Source: Bradyrhizobium jicamae (GTDB lineage Bacteria > Pseudomonadota > Alphaproteobacteria > Rhizobiales > Xanthobacteraceae). Taken from it: a DNA stretch of 64,000 nt. The position numbers and the translations under genes are program-made. The stretch spans positions 434,001 through 498,000 of the forward strand of contig NZ_JAFCJX010000001.1 of NCBI RefSeq assembly GCF_018130695.1, read 5' to 3'. Shown here piece by piece: positions 8,589-16,602 of this stretch (the first letter of the stretch is position 1; each line of letters opens with the position of its first letter). Below the pieces are notes generated by a model, which saw only the letters and a list, made by a program, of their open reading frames with translations, was not told the DNA's origin and searched no databases.

Positions 8589-9359
8589 TCAGCGCCCCTT
8601 GAACACCGGCGCACGCTTCTCCAGGAAGGCCATGCGCGCTTCCTTGGCGTCCTCGGTCTTCGACAGCGCCATGGTAATGTTCTGCTCGAAGCGATAGGCG
8701 TCGCGCGGCGGCATCAGCTCGACCATGTTGGCCGCGTTCTTGGCATACTCCATCGCAATCGGGCTCTTGGCGGCGATCTCGCGCGCGACCTTCATGGCCT
8801 CGGGCATGAGATCTTCCTTGCTGGTGCAGGCCTCGATGATGCCGAGGCGGTAGAGCTCGGCCGCGGGAATCCGCACGCCGGTGAAGAACATGCGACGCAT
8901 CAGCGACTTGCCGAACAGCGTGTTGAGCATCGCCGCACCACCGGCGAGGCCGACGTTGATCTCGGGCATGCCGAACACGGCCTCTTCGGACGCATAGAAG
9001 ATGTCGCAGGACGCCATCAGGCCGAGGCCGGCACCGAGCGCGACGCCGTTGATCGCGGCGATCACCGGCTTGGAGCATTCGCGGATGCAATTGCCGGTCT
9101 CGCGGGTGATGCGGTTGTGATCGTGGAATGCGCCGACCTTCGACGGGTCGGGGCGATCCTTCAGGTCGGCGCCGCTGCAGAACACCTTGCCGTTGCCGGT
9201 GAGGATCGCGACGCGCACATCGCTGCGCTCGGAAATATGATCGAACACGGCGACGATGCGGTCGCGCATCGCACGATTGAGCGCGTTCACCGGAGGACGA
9301 TTCAGCGTCACGATTGCGATGTGGTCGGATACTTCGAGCGTCACGATGTCATCGGACAT
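8589..9359 (-). CDS. Enoyl-CoA hydratase/isomerase family protein
   Basis: This 256-residue crotonase-fold protein has the oxyanion-hole and active-site stretches typical of the family (AAINGVALGAGLGLMASCD and FGMPEINVGLAGG). It should hydrate or isomerise an enoyl-CoA. The start at 9359 (MSDDIVTLEV) is fixed by AGGAGG eight nt upstream; an in-frame start at 9476 would run through the operator. It is the first gene of the eight-gene operon and lies directly behind the palindromic operator at 9424-9439. Confidence 0.9.
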   Translation of the reverse strand: MSDDIVTLEVSDHIAIVTLNRPPVNALNRAMRDRIVAVFDHISERSDVRVAILTGNGKVFCSGADLKDRPDPSKVGAFHDHNRITRETGNCIRECSKPVIAAINGVALGAGLGLMASCDIFYASEEAVFGMPEINVGLAGGAAMLNTLFGKSLMRRMFFTGVRIPAAELYRLGIIEACTSKEDLMPEAMKVAREIAAKSPIAMEYAKNAANMVELMPPRDAYRFEQNITMALSKTEDAKEARMAFLEKRAPVFKGR

Positions 9360-9423
9360 GGCTTCCTCCTGGCTCTTGCTTGATCTTGCTGTTTTCGACC
9401 TCGGTGCGACGGCGTCTGACTGC

Positions 9424-9439
9424 CTGACCGATCGGTCAG
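9424..9439. promoter_or_regulatory. TetR-type operator, copy 1 (hydratase side)
   Basis: CTGACCGATCGGTCAG is a perfect 16-bp palindrome. Read toward the hydratase gene it is embedded in GACTGACCGATCGGTCAGG, the same 19 bases that surround copy 2 read toward the other gene. The two copies therefore mirror each other in the divergent promoter. The nearby TetR gene is the obvious binding partner. Confidence 0.75.
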
Positions 9440-9500
9440 TCGATGCGCTGATAACACCAAGCTCGTGATCTGGCAATAGCTGCGAATTTTGCCCTGTTGA

Positions 9501-9516
9501 CTGACCGATCGGTCAG
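9501..9516. promoter_or_regulatory. TetR-type operator, copy 2 (Bug-receptor side)
   Basis: This is a second perfect copy of CTGACCGATCGGTCAG. It sits between a possible -35 (TTGACT, 9497-9502) and a possible -10 (TAGATT, 9521-9526) for the plus-strand gene at 9564. Binding here would block RNA polymerase directly. The hexamers are my reading; the palindrome itself is exact. Confidence 0.75.
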
Positions 9517-9563
9517 GACATAGATTTCGGCCAACTCGACAAGAGATATCCGGAGGAACTGCC

Positions 9564-10544
9564 ATGGCCCCACTCAGCCGACGTCAAGCGATGACGCTCG
9601 CAGCCGGCGCCGTCGTCGCGCCGTTTGCTGCACCTGCGATCGTGCGCGCGCGCTCGTCGCAGACCGTCTTCATCATCGTGCCCTATGCGAGCGGCGGCTC
9701 GATCGACAGCATGATGCGTTCGATCGCCAAGGGCATGTCGGAGGCGCTGGATCAACCCGTGCTGGTCGACAACAAGCCGGGCGCCAACGGCATCGTCGGA
9801 TCGCAATACGTGGCGCGCGCGGCAAAGGACGGCTCGGTGCTGCTCGCCGGCGGCACCGGCCCGATCTCGCTCAACGTGCTGCTGCGCAAGAACCTGCCCT
9901 ACAAGCTTGCGGATTTCGCATCCGTCGCGATGCTCTGCAACGGCCCGCTCTCGCTGACCGTGAATGCGAAGATGCCGGTCACCGACATGAAGAGCTTTGT
10001 CAGCTACGCCAAGGGCCGCGACAAGCCGATGTTCTATGCCACGCTGGGGCCCGGCAGCGTGACACATTTGTTCGGGATCATGATGGGAAAATCGATGGGT
10101 TTTGCCGTCACCGACGTCGCCTATCGCAACAATCCGGCATCGGTGATGGAACTGCTGTCGGGCGAATGCGACCTCAACTTTGCGACCCCCGCCGCCGTGA
10201 TCGAGCACGTCAAGGCCGGCAAGCTGCGCCTGCTTGCTGTCTCCTCCGACAAGCGGATGCCGAACCTGCCTGATGTCCCGACGTTTGCCGAGTCAGGTTA
10301 TCCGGAGCTTTCTGCCTCGTTCTGGACGGCACTGCACGCGCCGGCCGGCACGCCGCGCGACGCCATCGAGCGGCTGAATGCCGCCGCCAACGCCGCGATG
10401 CAAAAGCCCGAGATCGCCAAGCAGCTCGAGATCGACGGCCTGCAGGCCGACCTCGGGCCGCCGCAACTGCTGGATACGCAGCTGACCAAGGACGCAGCGC
10501 TGTGGGGGCCGGTGATCACGGCACAGCACATCGCGCTCGACTGA
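9564..10544 (+). CDS. Bug/TctC family tripartite tricarboxylate-type substrate-binding protein
   Basis: This 326-residue exported protein starts with a twin-arginine-like signal (SRRQAMTLAAGAVVAPFAAPA). It then has the Bug-family N-lobe pattern (FIIVPYASGGSIDSMMR and VDNKPGANGIVGSQYVA). Such receptors bind carboxylates for TctAB membrane partners; no tctA or tctB lies in the window, so it is an orphan receptor here. GGAGG sits eight nt before the ATG. It diverges from the acyl-CoA operon and shares its TetR operators, so it probably captures a carboxylate feeding that pathway. Confidence 0.88.
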   Translation: MAPLSRRQAMTLAAGAVVAPFAAPAIVRARSSQTVFIIVPYASGGSIDSMMRSIAKGMSEALDQPVLVDNKPGANGIVGSQYVARAAKDGSVLLAGGTGPISLNVLLRKNLPYKLADFASVAMLCNGPLSLTVNAKMPVTDMKSFVSYAKGRDKPMFYATLGPGSVTHLFGIMMGKSMGFAVTDVAYRNNPASVMELLSGECDLNFATPAAVIEHVKAGKLRLLAVSSDKRMPNLPDVPTFAESGYPELSASFWTALHAPAGTPRDAIERLNAAANAAMQKPEIAKQLEIDGLQADLGPPQLLDTQLTKDAALWGPVITAQHIALD

Positions 10545-10554
10545 CGACAGGCGC

Positions 10555-11232
10555 CTAACGCGCCTTTCGCCGGGGCGACTTGGGTGTCTCGACGGTCGGT
10601 GGCAGGCCCGCGGAGCCGTCGTTGCGCAGCCCGTTGAACACCATGTCAAAGAAGATGTCGGCGATCTGCTCGGGGGTCGCCGATTTGTTGGGATTGTACC
10701 AGCGATGCATCCAGTTCAGCGACGACAGGATCAACCGCCCGGTCATGGGAACGTCGACGTTCCGAATCTCCCCGGCGTCGATCGCCTCCTGGATCAGCCC
10801 ACGCAGAAAATTCTCGAACCGGTCGCGACGCGTCATCCGCTCCTTCTGCCGGTGACGGTCGGGATCGTTCCAGAACGCGGTGGTGGAGGCGATCCACGCC
10901 CAGCGATAGCGCCGGAAATACTCTGCGGTGGCGACCATGAAGGCGCGAATCCTCTCGGACGGCGGCCCGTCGGGAATCCGATCGCGCACGAACAGATACA
11001 GTTCCAGCGTGGAGCCGACCGCAACCCGCGCGTAGATCTCGTCCTTGTTGGAGAAGTGATGATAGAGCAGCGATTTCGAGATGCCACAGGCCACCGCGAT
11101 GTCGCGCATCGAGGTGCCGTCAAAGCCCTTGGTGGCGAACAGCCGCCCGGCCTCGGCCAGGATCTGCAGGACGCGATCGGACGCCTCCGCCTGGTTGGCG
11201 ACCCCGTCCCGTGTCGTCGACAATTCAACCAT
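10555..11232 (-). CDS. TetR/AcrR family transcriptional regulator
   Basis: The 225-residue protein has an N-terminal TetR DNA-binding domain: GRLFATKGFDGTSMRDIA, then a recognition helix in GISKSLLYHHFSNKDE (about 50-65). A larger helical ligand domain follows, ending in a basic tail (KSPRRKAR). It is convergent with the Bug-receptor gene (10-nt gap). A degenerate copy of the palindrome found in the divergent promoter lies in front of it. I infer that it represses the acyl-CoA operon, the Bug gene and itself, with a CoA thioester or free acid as likely inducer. Confidence 0.88.
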   Translation of the reverse strand: MVELSTTRDGVANQAEASDRVLQILAEAGRLFATKGFDGTSMRDIAVACGISKSLLYHHFSNKDEIYARVAVGSTLELYLFVRDRIPDGPPSERIRAFMVATAEYFRRYRWAWIASTTAFWNDPDRHRQKERMTRRDRFENFLRGLIQEAIDAGEIRNVDVPMTGRLILSSLNWMHRWYNPNKSATPEQIADIFFDMVFNGLRNDGSAGLPPTVETPKSPRRKAR

Positions 11233-11308
11233 CGAACCCGCAAATCTGGCCGGACGCCTGCGCCGGCCGAATACTGAGCATCATGTCAAAATGAACGTAG
11301 GTTTTCGC

Positions 11309-11322
11309 CTACCAATCGGTCA
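11309..11322. promoter_or_regulatory. Degenerate TetR operator in front of tetR and the SMP-30 gene
   Basis: CTACCAATCGGTCA matches the core TGACCGATCGGTCA at 11 of 14 positions, with one half-site intact. It lies between the divergent tetR (start 11232) and SMP-30 (start 11356) genes, which fits weaker autoregulation. Confidence 0.4.
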
Positions 11323-11355
11323 AGCCCGCTCTGAAGGGATCAACGAGGTGCTCCA

Positions 11356-12243
11356 ATGAACGCGCTGCCGCGCATCCGCCGGATCGGCACGACCACCGAC
11401 CAGCTCGGCGAGAGCCCGGTCTGGGACGATCAGGCTCAGTCGCTCTACTGGATCGATTCGCTTGCGGGATTGATCCGAAAGCTGTCGCCTGCGACCGGGG
11501 CAATCGAGGAATTTCCGGTACCCGCACCGATCGGATCGCTCGCGCTGGCGCGCGACCACAGCGCCGTGCTGGCGCTGCGTCACGGCTTTGCGCACTACAA
11601 TTTCAGCACACGGGAACTGAGCACGGGTCCCTCGATCGGCCTCGATCATCCCCTGCTCCGCCTGAACGACGGCAAAGCCGATCCGTTCGGGCGCTTTCTC
11701 GCCGGCACCATGCAGGGCGGATTGGCCAAGGACGAAAAGCCGCTCGGCGGCCTCTACCGCATCGACGCAGCTGATACGATCGAGCAGATCGAGTCCGATC
11801 TCGTCGTGACCAACGGTCCCTGCTTCAGTCCCGACGGCAGGACCTTCTACCTCGCCGATACCGCGCGGCGCATGATCTGGGCTTACGACTATCACCGCGA
11901 CGGCCCGCTCACGAACAAGCGCGTCTTCGCCGAGATGGACGCGCATGGCTCGGGCGGCGACGGCGCGACGATCGATGCCGAAGGTTATCTCTGGACCGTG
12001 CTGGTGCGGATCGGCGCGATTGCCCGGCTTGCGCCCGACGGAACGAAAGTCCGCACCATCGAGCTGCCGGTCCGCCACCCCACCAGCGTGACCTTCGGCG
12101 GCCCCGACCTCGATGTGCTCTACGTGACGTCGATCTCGCGCAGCACGCATCTGTTCGACGAGAGCCCGGATGCCGGCGGATTGTTCGCCATCGAGGACCT
12201 CGGCGTGAAGGGATTGCCGGCCCACAGGTTTGGCCCACGCTGA
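11356..12243 (+). CDS. SMP-30/gluconolactonase/LRE family protein
   Basis: This 295-residue six-bladed propeller protein carries the expected metal-ligand segments: GESPVWDD near the N-terminus, RLNDGKADPFGRF, VVTNGPCFSPDG, and GSGGDGATIDAEG. Members hydrolyse sugar lactones or related lactones with a bound divalent cation. It has no signal peptide, so a cytosolic site is likely. It stands alone between the TetR and LysR genes, and the possible TetR site upstream ties it loosely to region 1. The substrate is unknown. Confidence 0.85.
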   Translation: MNALPRIRRIGTTTDQLGESPVWDDQAQSLYWIDSLAGLIRKLSPATGAIEEFPVPAPIGSLALARDHSAVLALRHGFAHYNFSTRELSTGPSIGLDHPLLRLNDGKADPFGRFLAGTMQGGLAKDEKPLGGLYRIDAADTIEQIESDLVVTNGPCFSPDGRTFYLADTARRMIWAYDYHRDGPLTNKRVFAEMDAHGSGGDGATIDAEGYLWTVLVRIGAIARLAPDGTKVRTIELPVRHPTSVTFGGPDLDVLYVTSISRSTHLFDESPDAGGLFAIEDLGVKGLPAHRFGPR

Positions 12244-12245
12244 AC

Positions 12246-13160
12246 CTAGGCGGATCGCTTGATCAGCCGCGGCACGCTCTCGGCCATGTAGTCGACGAAC
12301 ACCCTGATCTTTTCCGGCAGATAGCTGCTCTGCTGGAACGTGGCGTAGATGCCCTCGTCGAACGTCGAGTTGGTGACGCGGAAGCCCGGCAAGAGCCGCA
12401 CCAGCCGCCCGCTCTTCACCTCATCCGCGACCGTGTAGTCGTCGAGCAGCGCGATGCCGTGCCCGCGCACCGCAAGGTCGCACAGAATGATGCCGTTGTT
12501 GCTGCTGAACGAGGACGGCACGACGATCTCGCGCAGCCGGCTGTTGCGCATGAACTTCCAGACGACGTCCTCCGGCCCCATCCAGTAGGTCAGGCAATTG
12601 TGGCCCGCGAGATCGTCGGGCCCGCGCAGCTTGGGCATCCGTGCAACGTAATCCCGTGACGCCACCAGGATGCGTTCGCTTCGCACCAGCCGACGCTGCA
12701 TCAGGCCGGGATCCCTGGGCGCCGCGATCTGGAAATCGATGTCGAATTCCTCTTCGCGCAGCTGGACGCGCCGCTCCGACAGCCGCAGTTCGACCTTCAG
12801 CTCCGGATAGAGCTTCTGGAACTGCGGGATCAGCGGCGACAGCACCTTGATACCGAACAGCGTTCGCGAATGCACCCGCAGCGTTCCACGCGGCGTGCTC
12901 TGCAGCGCGAGCGCCGCCGCCTCAGCATCCTCGATGCCGTGCAGCACCTGCTCGGTGCGCTGGAAAAAGATCTTTCCGGCCTCGGTCAGGCCGAGATGGC
13001 GGGTGCTGCGGTTGAACAACTGCACGCCGAGCTGCGTCTCGAGCTCGCCGATGTAGCGCGACACCGAAGCCGGCGAGAGCCCGGCACGGCGCCCGGCCGC
13101 GGAGAAACTGCCCTCGCGGACGGTCGAGACGAACAATTCCATGGCCTGGAGGCGATTCAT
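12246..13160 (-). CDS. LysR family transcriptional regulator
   Basis: The 304-residue protein has the LysR winged helix at the N-terminus (MELFVSTVREGSFSAAGRRAGLSPASVSRYI) and a full effector-binding domain. ATG at 13160 is preferred to an in-frame TTG at 13181, which would begin inside the likely operator. It diverges from the luciferase-like monooxygenase gene (123-nt gap) and probably controls it together with the flavin reductase. The inducer is unknown. Confidence 0.88.
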   Translation of the reverse strand: MNRLQAMELFVSTVREGSFSAAGRRAGLSPASVSRYIGELETQLGVQLFNRSTRHLGLTEAGKIFFQRTEQVLHGIEDAEAAALALQSTPRGTLRVHSRTLFGIKVLSPLIPQFQKLYPELKVELRLSERRVQLREEEFDIDFQIAAPRDPGLMQRRLVRSERILVASRDYVARMPKLRGPDDLAGHNCLTYWMGPEDVVWKFMRNSRLREIVVPSSFSSNNGIILCDLAVRGHGIALLDDYTVADEVKSGRLVRLLPGFRVTNSTFDEGIYATFQQSSYLPEKIRVFVDYMAESVPRLIKRSA

Positions 13161-13163
13161 CGA

Positions 13164-13185
13164 TCTTTTCAGATTTTGCAAAAGA
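13164..13185. promoter_or_regulatory. Possible LysR autoregulatory site
   Basis: TCTTTT and AAAAGA form a perfect 6-bp inverted repeat with a 10-nt spacer directly in front of the LysR start, in an AT-rich patch within GC-rich sequence. Position and symmetry suit a LysR-type box. Confidence 0.4.
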
Positions 13186-13283
13186 GATGCTCAGATTACG
13201 CCAATTGTTCGAAAAACCTCAAGGCCGTAACGTCTGCTCAACGCGGCCCGGCAAAAGCGGTCAATCTGGCGGAGGCATATCCC

Positions 13284-14375
13284 ATGGAATTCGGCGTCTT
13301 CATCCTGGCGCAGCAGCGCGGCTATCATCAGACCTCGCAGCAGGTGATCAACAACGCGGTCGAACAGACCGTCACCGCGGAAGCCGCCGGCTTCGATACC
13401 GCCTGGTACGCCGAGCATCATTTCAACAATTACAGCCTGTGCCCGTCACCGCTGATGATGGTGGCGCACTGCGCCGGCCTCACCAAGCGCATCCGCCTCG
13501 GCACCGCGGTCTGCGTGCTGCCGCTGTATCATCCGGCGCGGCTGCTCGGCGAGATCGGCTTTGCGGATACGGTGTCAAACGGCCGGCTCGATCTCGGCAT
13601 CGGCTCGGGCTACCAGCAGTTCGAGTTCGACCGCTTCGGCGTCGATCTCAAGGACTCGCATTCGCTGTTCGCGGAATACTACGACGTCCTCGAGGCCGGC
13701 ATGAAGGAGCATGTCTTCTCCTATTCCGGCCAACATCTGCAGATCCCGCCGACGGCCATTGCCGTGCGCACCGTGCAGAAGCCGATGCCGCCGATCTGGG
13801 TCACATCCGGACATGCCGAGACGCTCGGCCGGGCGATCCGCGACAACCACAATCTGTTCGTGACCGCGCTCCTCAACGGCACCGACGCGATCAAGGCGCT
13901 GCGCGAGCGGCTCGAAGGCATCGCCGCCAAGGAAGGCCGATCGATCGACGACGTCGGCTTCGGCTTCCTGCGCTGCGGCTATGCCAGCGACAATGAAAAC
14001 GAGATTACGTCCTATCTCGACAATGCGCGCTTCCAGCGCCGGCTCTCCGAGAGCCTGAAGTTCCGGCGCGCCCAGAGCGACGACGGCTACCTGATCAAGG
14101 AGGAGGCCGGACCGAACGACATGTCGCTGGAGACGATGCGCAAGAACCTGCCGGTCGGCAGCGTCAACCAGGTGATCGACCGCATGCTGGAGGAGATCAG
14201 CATCCTCAAGCCCTCGCACATCGCCATGCAGACCCAGCTCGGCGATTTCGACCAGCGCACCATGCTCAAGCAGATCGAGCTGTGGGGCAGCAAGATCATC
14301 CCGGCGATCCGGAAGGAATTGCGCGATAGCCGGCCCACGGCATCCAGGGCGGCCGGCGAAGCCGTGTCGGCATAG
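13284..14375 (+). CDS. LLM class flavin-dependent monooxygenase
   Basis: The 363-residue protein belongs to the bacterial luciferase-like family. It begins MEFGVFILAQQRGYH and continues with GFDTAWYAEHHFNNYSL, then the flavin-site pattern RIRLGTAVCVLPLYHPARL and DLGIGSGYQQFEFDRFG. It should use reduced FMN and O2 to hydroxylate, cleave or desulfonate a small organic substrate in the cytosol. The start at 13284 has GGAGG nine nt upstream. The next gene encodes a flavin reductase, which makes a two-component monooxygenase very likely. Confidence 0.88.
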   Translation: MEFGVFILAQQRGYHQTSQQVINNAVEQTVTAEAAGFDTAWYAEHHFNNYSLCPSPLMMVAHCAGLTKRIRLGTAVCVLPLYHPARLLGEIGFADTVSNGRLDLGIGSGYQQFEFDRFGVDLKDSHSLFAEYYDVLEAGMKEHVFSYSGQHLQIPPTAIAVRTVQKPMPPIWVTSGHAETLGRAIRDNHNLFVTALLNGTDAIKALRERLEGIAAKEGRSIDDVGFGFLRCGYASDNENEITSYLDNARFQRRLSESLKFRRAQSDDGYLIKEEAGPNDMSLETMRKNLPVGSVNQVIDRMLEEISILKPSHIAMQTQLGDFDQRTMLKQIELWGSKIIPAIRKELRDSRPTASRAAGEAVSA

Positions 14376-14412
14376 GCCAACGTACGGACATCGCGTGCCG
14401 GAGGTACAAGCC

Positions 14413-14934
14413 ATGGGCTTCCATTCGTCGCAAATGGCCGAAATCCGTTCGGTGGAGGCGGCAGAGTTTCGCCAGGCCATGCGAAACCTGGCCAGCGGTG
14501 TCGCCATCGTGGCAACCGGCGTTGGCGCGGCGCGACGGGGCTTGACGGTCAGCTCCGTCACCTCGCTGTGCATGGACCCGCCCTGCCTGCTGGTCGGCAT
14601 CAACGCCACATCGGAGACGCACGACGCGATCCTCGCCAATGGCCGTTTTGGCGTCAGCCTGCTCGGCAGCGAACAGCAGGATCTCGCCCTGCATTTCGCC
14701 GGCCGCGATGGCGTCAAAGGCCTCGAGCGCTTCTCGACAGCCAGTTGGGATCAGGGCATGCTCGGCGTGCCCCTGCTCGATAGCGGCATCGGCGCGATGG
14801 AATGCGTGCTGCATCATCACCAAATGGTCGGCACACATGGTCTGTTCATCGGCCGGATCGTGGCGACGCGCGGCGGCGATGGCGGCCCCCTGGTCAATTT
14901 CCAGGGCGCGCTGCGGACGTTGCCGCAGCCCTGA
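14413..14934 (+). CDS. Flavin reductase family protein (monooxygenase reductase component)
   Basis: The 173-residue protein has the HpaC/DIM6-type split-barrel pattern: FRQAMRNLASGVAIVATG, then LTVSSVTSLCMDPPCLLVGI, and a C-terminal GTHGLFIGRIV. It should reduce FMN or FAD with NAD(P)H and pass the free reduced flavin to the adjacent luciferase-like oxygenase. ATG at 14413 is chosen because GGAGG lies eight nt before it; a GTG at 14395 lies upstream of that ribosome-binding site. It is 37 nt downstream of the oxygenase gene. Confidence 0.88.
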   Translation: MGFHSSQMAEIRSVEAAEFRQAMRNLASGVAIVATGVGAARRGLTVSSVTSLCMDPPCLLVGINATSETHDAILANGRFGVSLLGSEQQDLALHFAGRDGVKGLERFSTASWDQGMLGVPLLDSGIGAMECVLHHHQMVGTHGLFIGRIVATRGGDGGPLVNFQGALRTLPQP

Positions 14935-14955
14935 CCGCGGCAAGGATGGAGCGCA

Positions 14956-15255
14956 ATGATCATCGAGTGTACGGCGGAAGGCGATATGCGGCTGACGGAG
15001 CCGTACGATTTCCGCAAGTTCAAGGTTCTGCTGAAGGGCGCAGCCAGCGTCGACTCACTCAAGAAAACCAACATCATTGTCGTCGATGACGGCAACGCCC
15101 TCGTTCCCATTGCGCTGGTTCCGGCCCTGCCCGGTCGTCCCACCGAGGGCGCATGGGAGACGGCCTATGCCGACATGGTCCGAAAGGCACGCGATCACGG
15201 ATGGATTGACGATGGCGCGAATGCAATCCGCGCGCACATCGAACGAGAGGCCTGA
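14956..15255 (+). CDS. Small uncharacterised protein linked to a flavin monooxygenase
   Basis: This 99-residue soluble protein begins MIIECTAEGDMRLTEPYDF and ends in a charged helix. I see no signal peptide, membrane segment, metal-binding cysteines or known domain. It lies 21 nt after the flavin reductase gene, on the same strand and with the same codon character, so it is probably co-transcribed and real. An accessory or stabilising role for the oxygenase is possible but not shown. Confidence 0.7.
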   Translation: MIIECTAEGDMRLTEPYDFRKFKVLLKGAASVDSLKKTNIIVVDDGNALVPIALVPALPGRPTEGAWETAYADMVRKARDHGWIDDGANAIRAHIEREA

Positions 15256-15259
15256 ACGC

Positions 15260-15346
15260 TCAAACGAACGGATACAGCGTCAGCGTGATCAGGCATCGCT
15301 CGCGATACATCGCCTCGATCTCCTCGACGCGCGATGCCCGCCGCAC
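15260..15346 (-). pseudogene. Possible C-terminal remnant resembling a polysaccharide deacetylase
   Basis: A 28-residue frame ends in EIEAMYRERCLITLTLYPFV and a stop. It resembles the C-terminal strand region of NodB-fold deacetylases, where a ..LT.HPF.. pattern is common. No matching sequence continues upstream in the same frame before the next gene. The match is from memory of the family and short, so this is a weak call for a decayed gene in the 165-nt gap. Confidence 0.22.
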
Positions 15347-15420
15347 AGAACTCGGAGAGGCAGCGCCATCGCGTTGCGGGATCGAGCCAGCGCTTAAGGA
15401 CCAGACGTCGTTGTGAAACT

Positions 15421-16548
15421 TTACGCCGTGCGACGTGGCTCGACGTCCAGCCGATAGCTGGTGAACTCGCGATTGATCGCCGGCAGCGGCGCCACTTCCA
15501 TCAGGCCGCTCGCCGGCTCCATCAGGATCATCGCGACGGTGGCGCTGAGATTGTTGCTGAGATTGCGGCGCGGCGGGCGGCAGACCGACCAGGGATAGGC
15601 GAAATCGTCGAACAGCGCGGTCTTGACCGTATCGAAGCTGATGGCGCCGATATGTGGCTGCACGAGATCGCGCACGCGGATGTCGCGATAGAGACTATCG
15701 GGCGTCTCGGCAACGCCCGTGTCCTTCAATTTGCCGAGCGCAACCGGGCTGACGAAGTGATTGGCGTGAACCAGCAGGCCGTTCTGCGGATGCACCTGAA
15801 AGGTCTCATCCGGCGCACATTCGAAATCGATCGCGACGCCTTCGCGGTGGCTGACGATCATATTGTTGGCGGCAGATTTCTTGGTGCAATAGACCGCGCG
15901 CATGGCCAGCGCGACGTGCTCCTGCTCGAGCACCTTGCGGCGGATCAGCGCCAGTGGCACCCCGACCTGGCGATAGTCGCGGTCACTTTGCAGATAGTTT
16001 GCCGTGATCGCAATGCCCACCGCATTGAAGCCGCAGCGGCCGAGCGCGCCGGCCTCGGTGAAGGTCATGAGATCGGGGCCGTCGTCGCGCCGAACCTTCA
16101 GCACCACCGCCGTCTCCGCGCATTCACGCTTCCAGTCCCAGTTCTGGGCGTGGATCAGCCGGCCGCTGGCGGTCGCCTTCGGCAGTGCGACGATGCCGGT
16201 GCAACCATCGGGCTCATCCGGCGTCTTCAGCCGCGCACGCACCTCGGGTTTGGCGAGCTTGATGATCTCGGTACGGGCGTTGAGCAGCGCGACATCCTCG
16301 AACGGAATATCCGCTCCTTCCGCGATGCCGCGCATTTCCTCGATATAGGTGGGCTCGAACGCCTCGATGACAGGTAGATAATCCCGCACCAGCTCGGCGA
16401 CGCCCTTCGCATCCAGCGAGAGCTCCTTCAGCTGCGCAAAGTAATGCGACGTGCCCTTGCGGATGCGGTCAGCGGCCTTGCGGCCATACTGGCGTCCGCG
16501 CTCGTGCGGCGTACCGGAGATCTCGATCAGGGGAAACGGTTCGACCAT
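15421..16548 (-). CDS. C45-type peptidase / isopenicillin N acyltransferase-like Ntn hydrolase
   Basis: The 375-residue protein matches the family of acyl-CoA:6-aminopenicillanate acyltransferase and peptidase C45. It has GTPHERGRQYGRKAADRI at the N-terminus and EMRGIAEGADIPFEDVALLNARTE. The self-processing, nucleophilic Cys116 lies in DGCTGIVAL, followed by HAQNWDW. Cleavage before Cys116 would yield an N-terminal nucleophile hydrolase that acts on amides or transfers acyl groups. No signal peptide is visible. ATG at 16548 is used; an in-frame TTG at 16560 is less likely. It follows the sugar operon's SDR gene by 54 nt on the same strand and appears to be its last gene, an unusual combination. 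Confidence 0.82.
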   Translation of the reverse strand: MVEPFPLIEISGTPHERGRQYGRKAADRIRKGTSHYFAQLKELSLDAKGVAELVRDYLPVIEAFEPTYIEEMRGIAEGADIPFEDVALLNARTEIIKLAKPEVRARLKTPDEPDGCTGIVALPKATASGRLIHAQNWDWKRECAETAVVLKVRRDDGPDLMTFTEAGALGRCGFNAVGIAITANYLQSDRDYRQVGVPLALIRRKVLEQEHVALAMRAVYCTKKSAANNMIVSHREGVAIDFECAPDETFQVHPQNGLLVHANHFVSPVALGKLKDTGVAETPDSLYRDIRVRDLVQPHIGAISFDTVKTALFDDFAYPWSVCRPPRRNLSNNLSATVAMILMEPASGLMEVAPLPAINREFTSYRLDVEPRRTA

Positions 16549-16602
16549 GGGGCTGTCCAAGTTCCTTTTGCCTTCTCGGGAAGCCTAATGATTGACGGCT
16601 AG

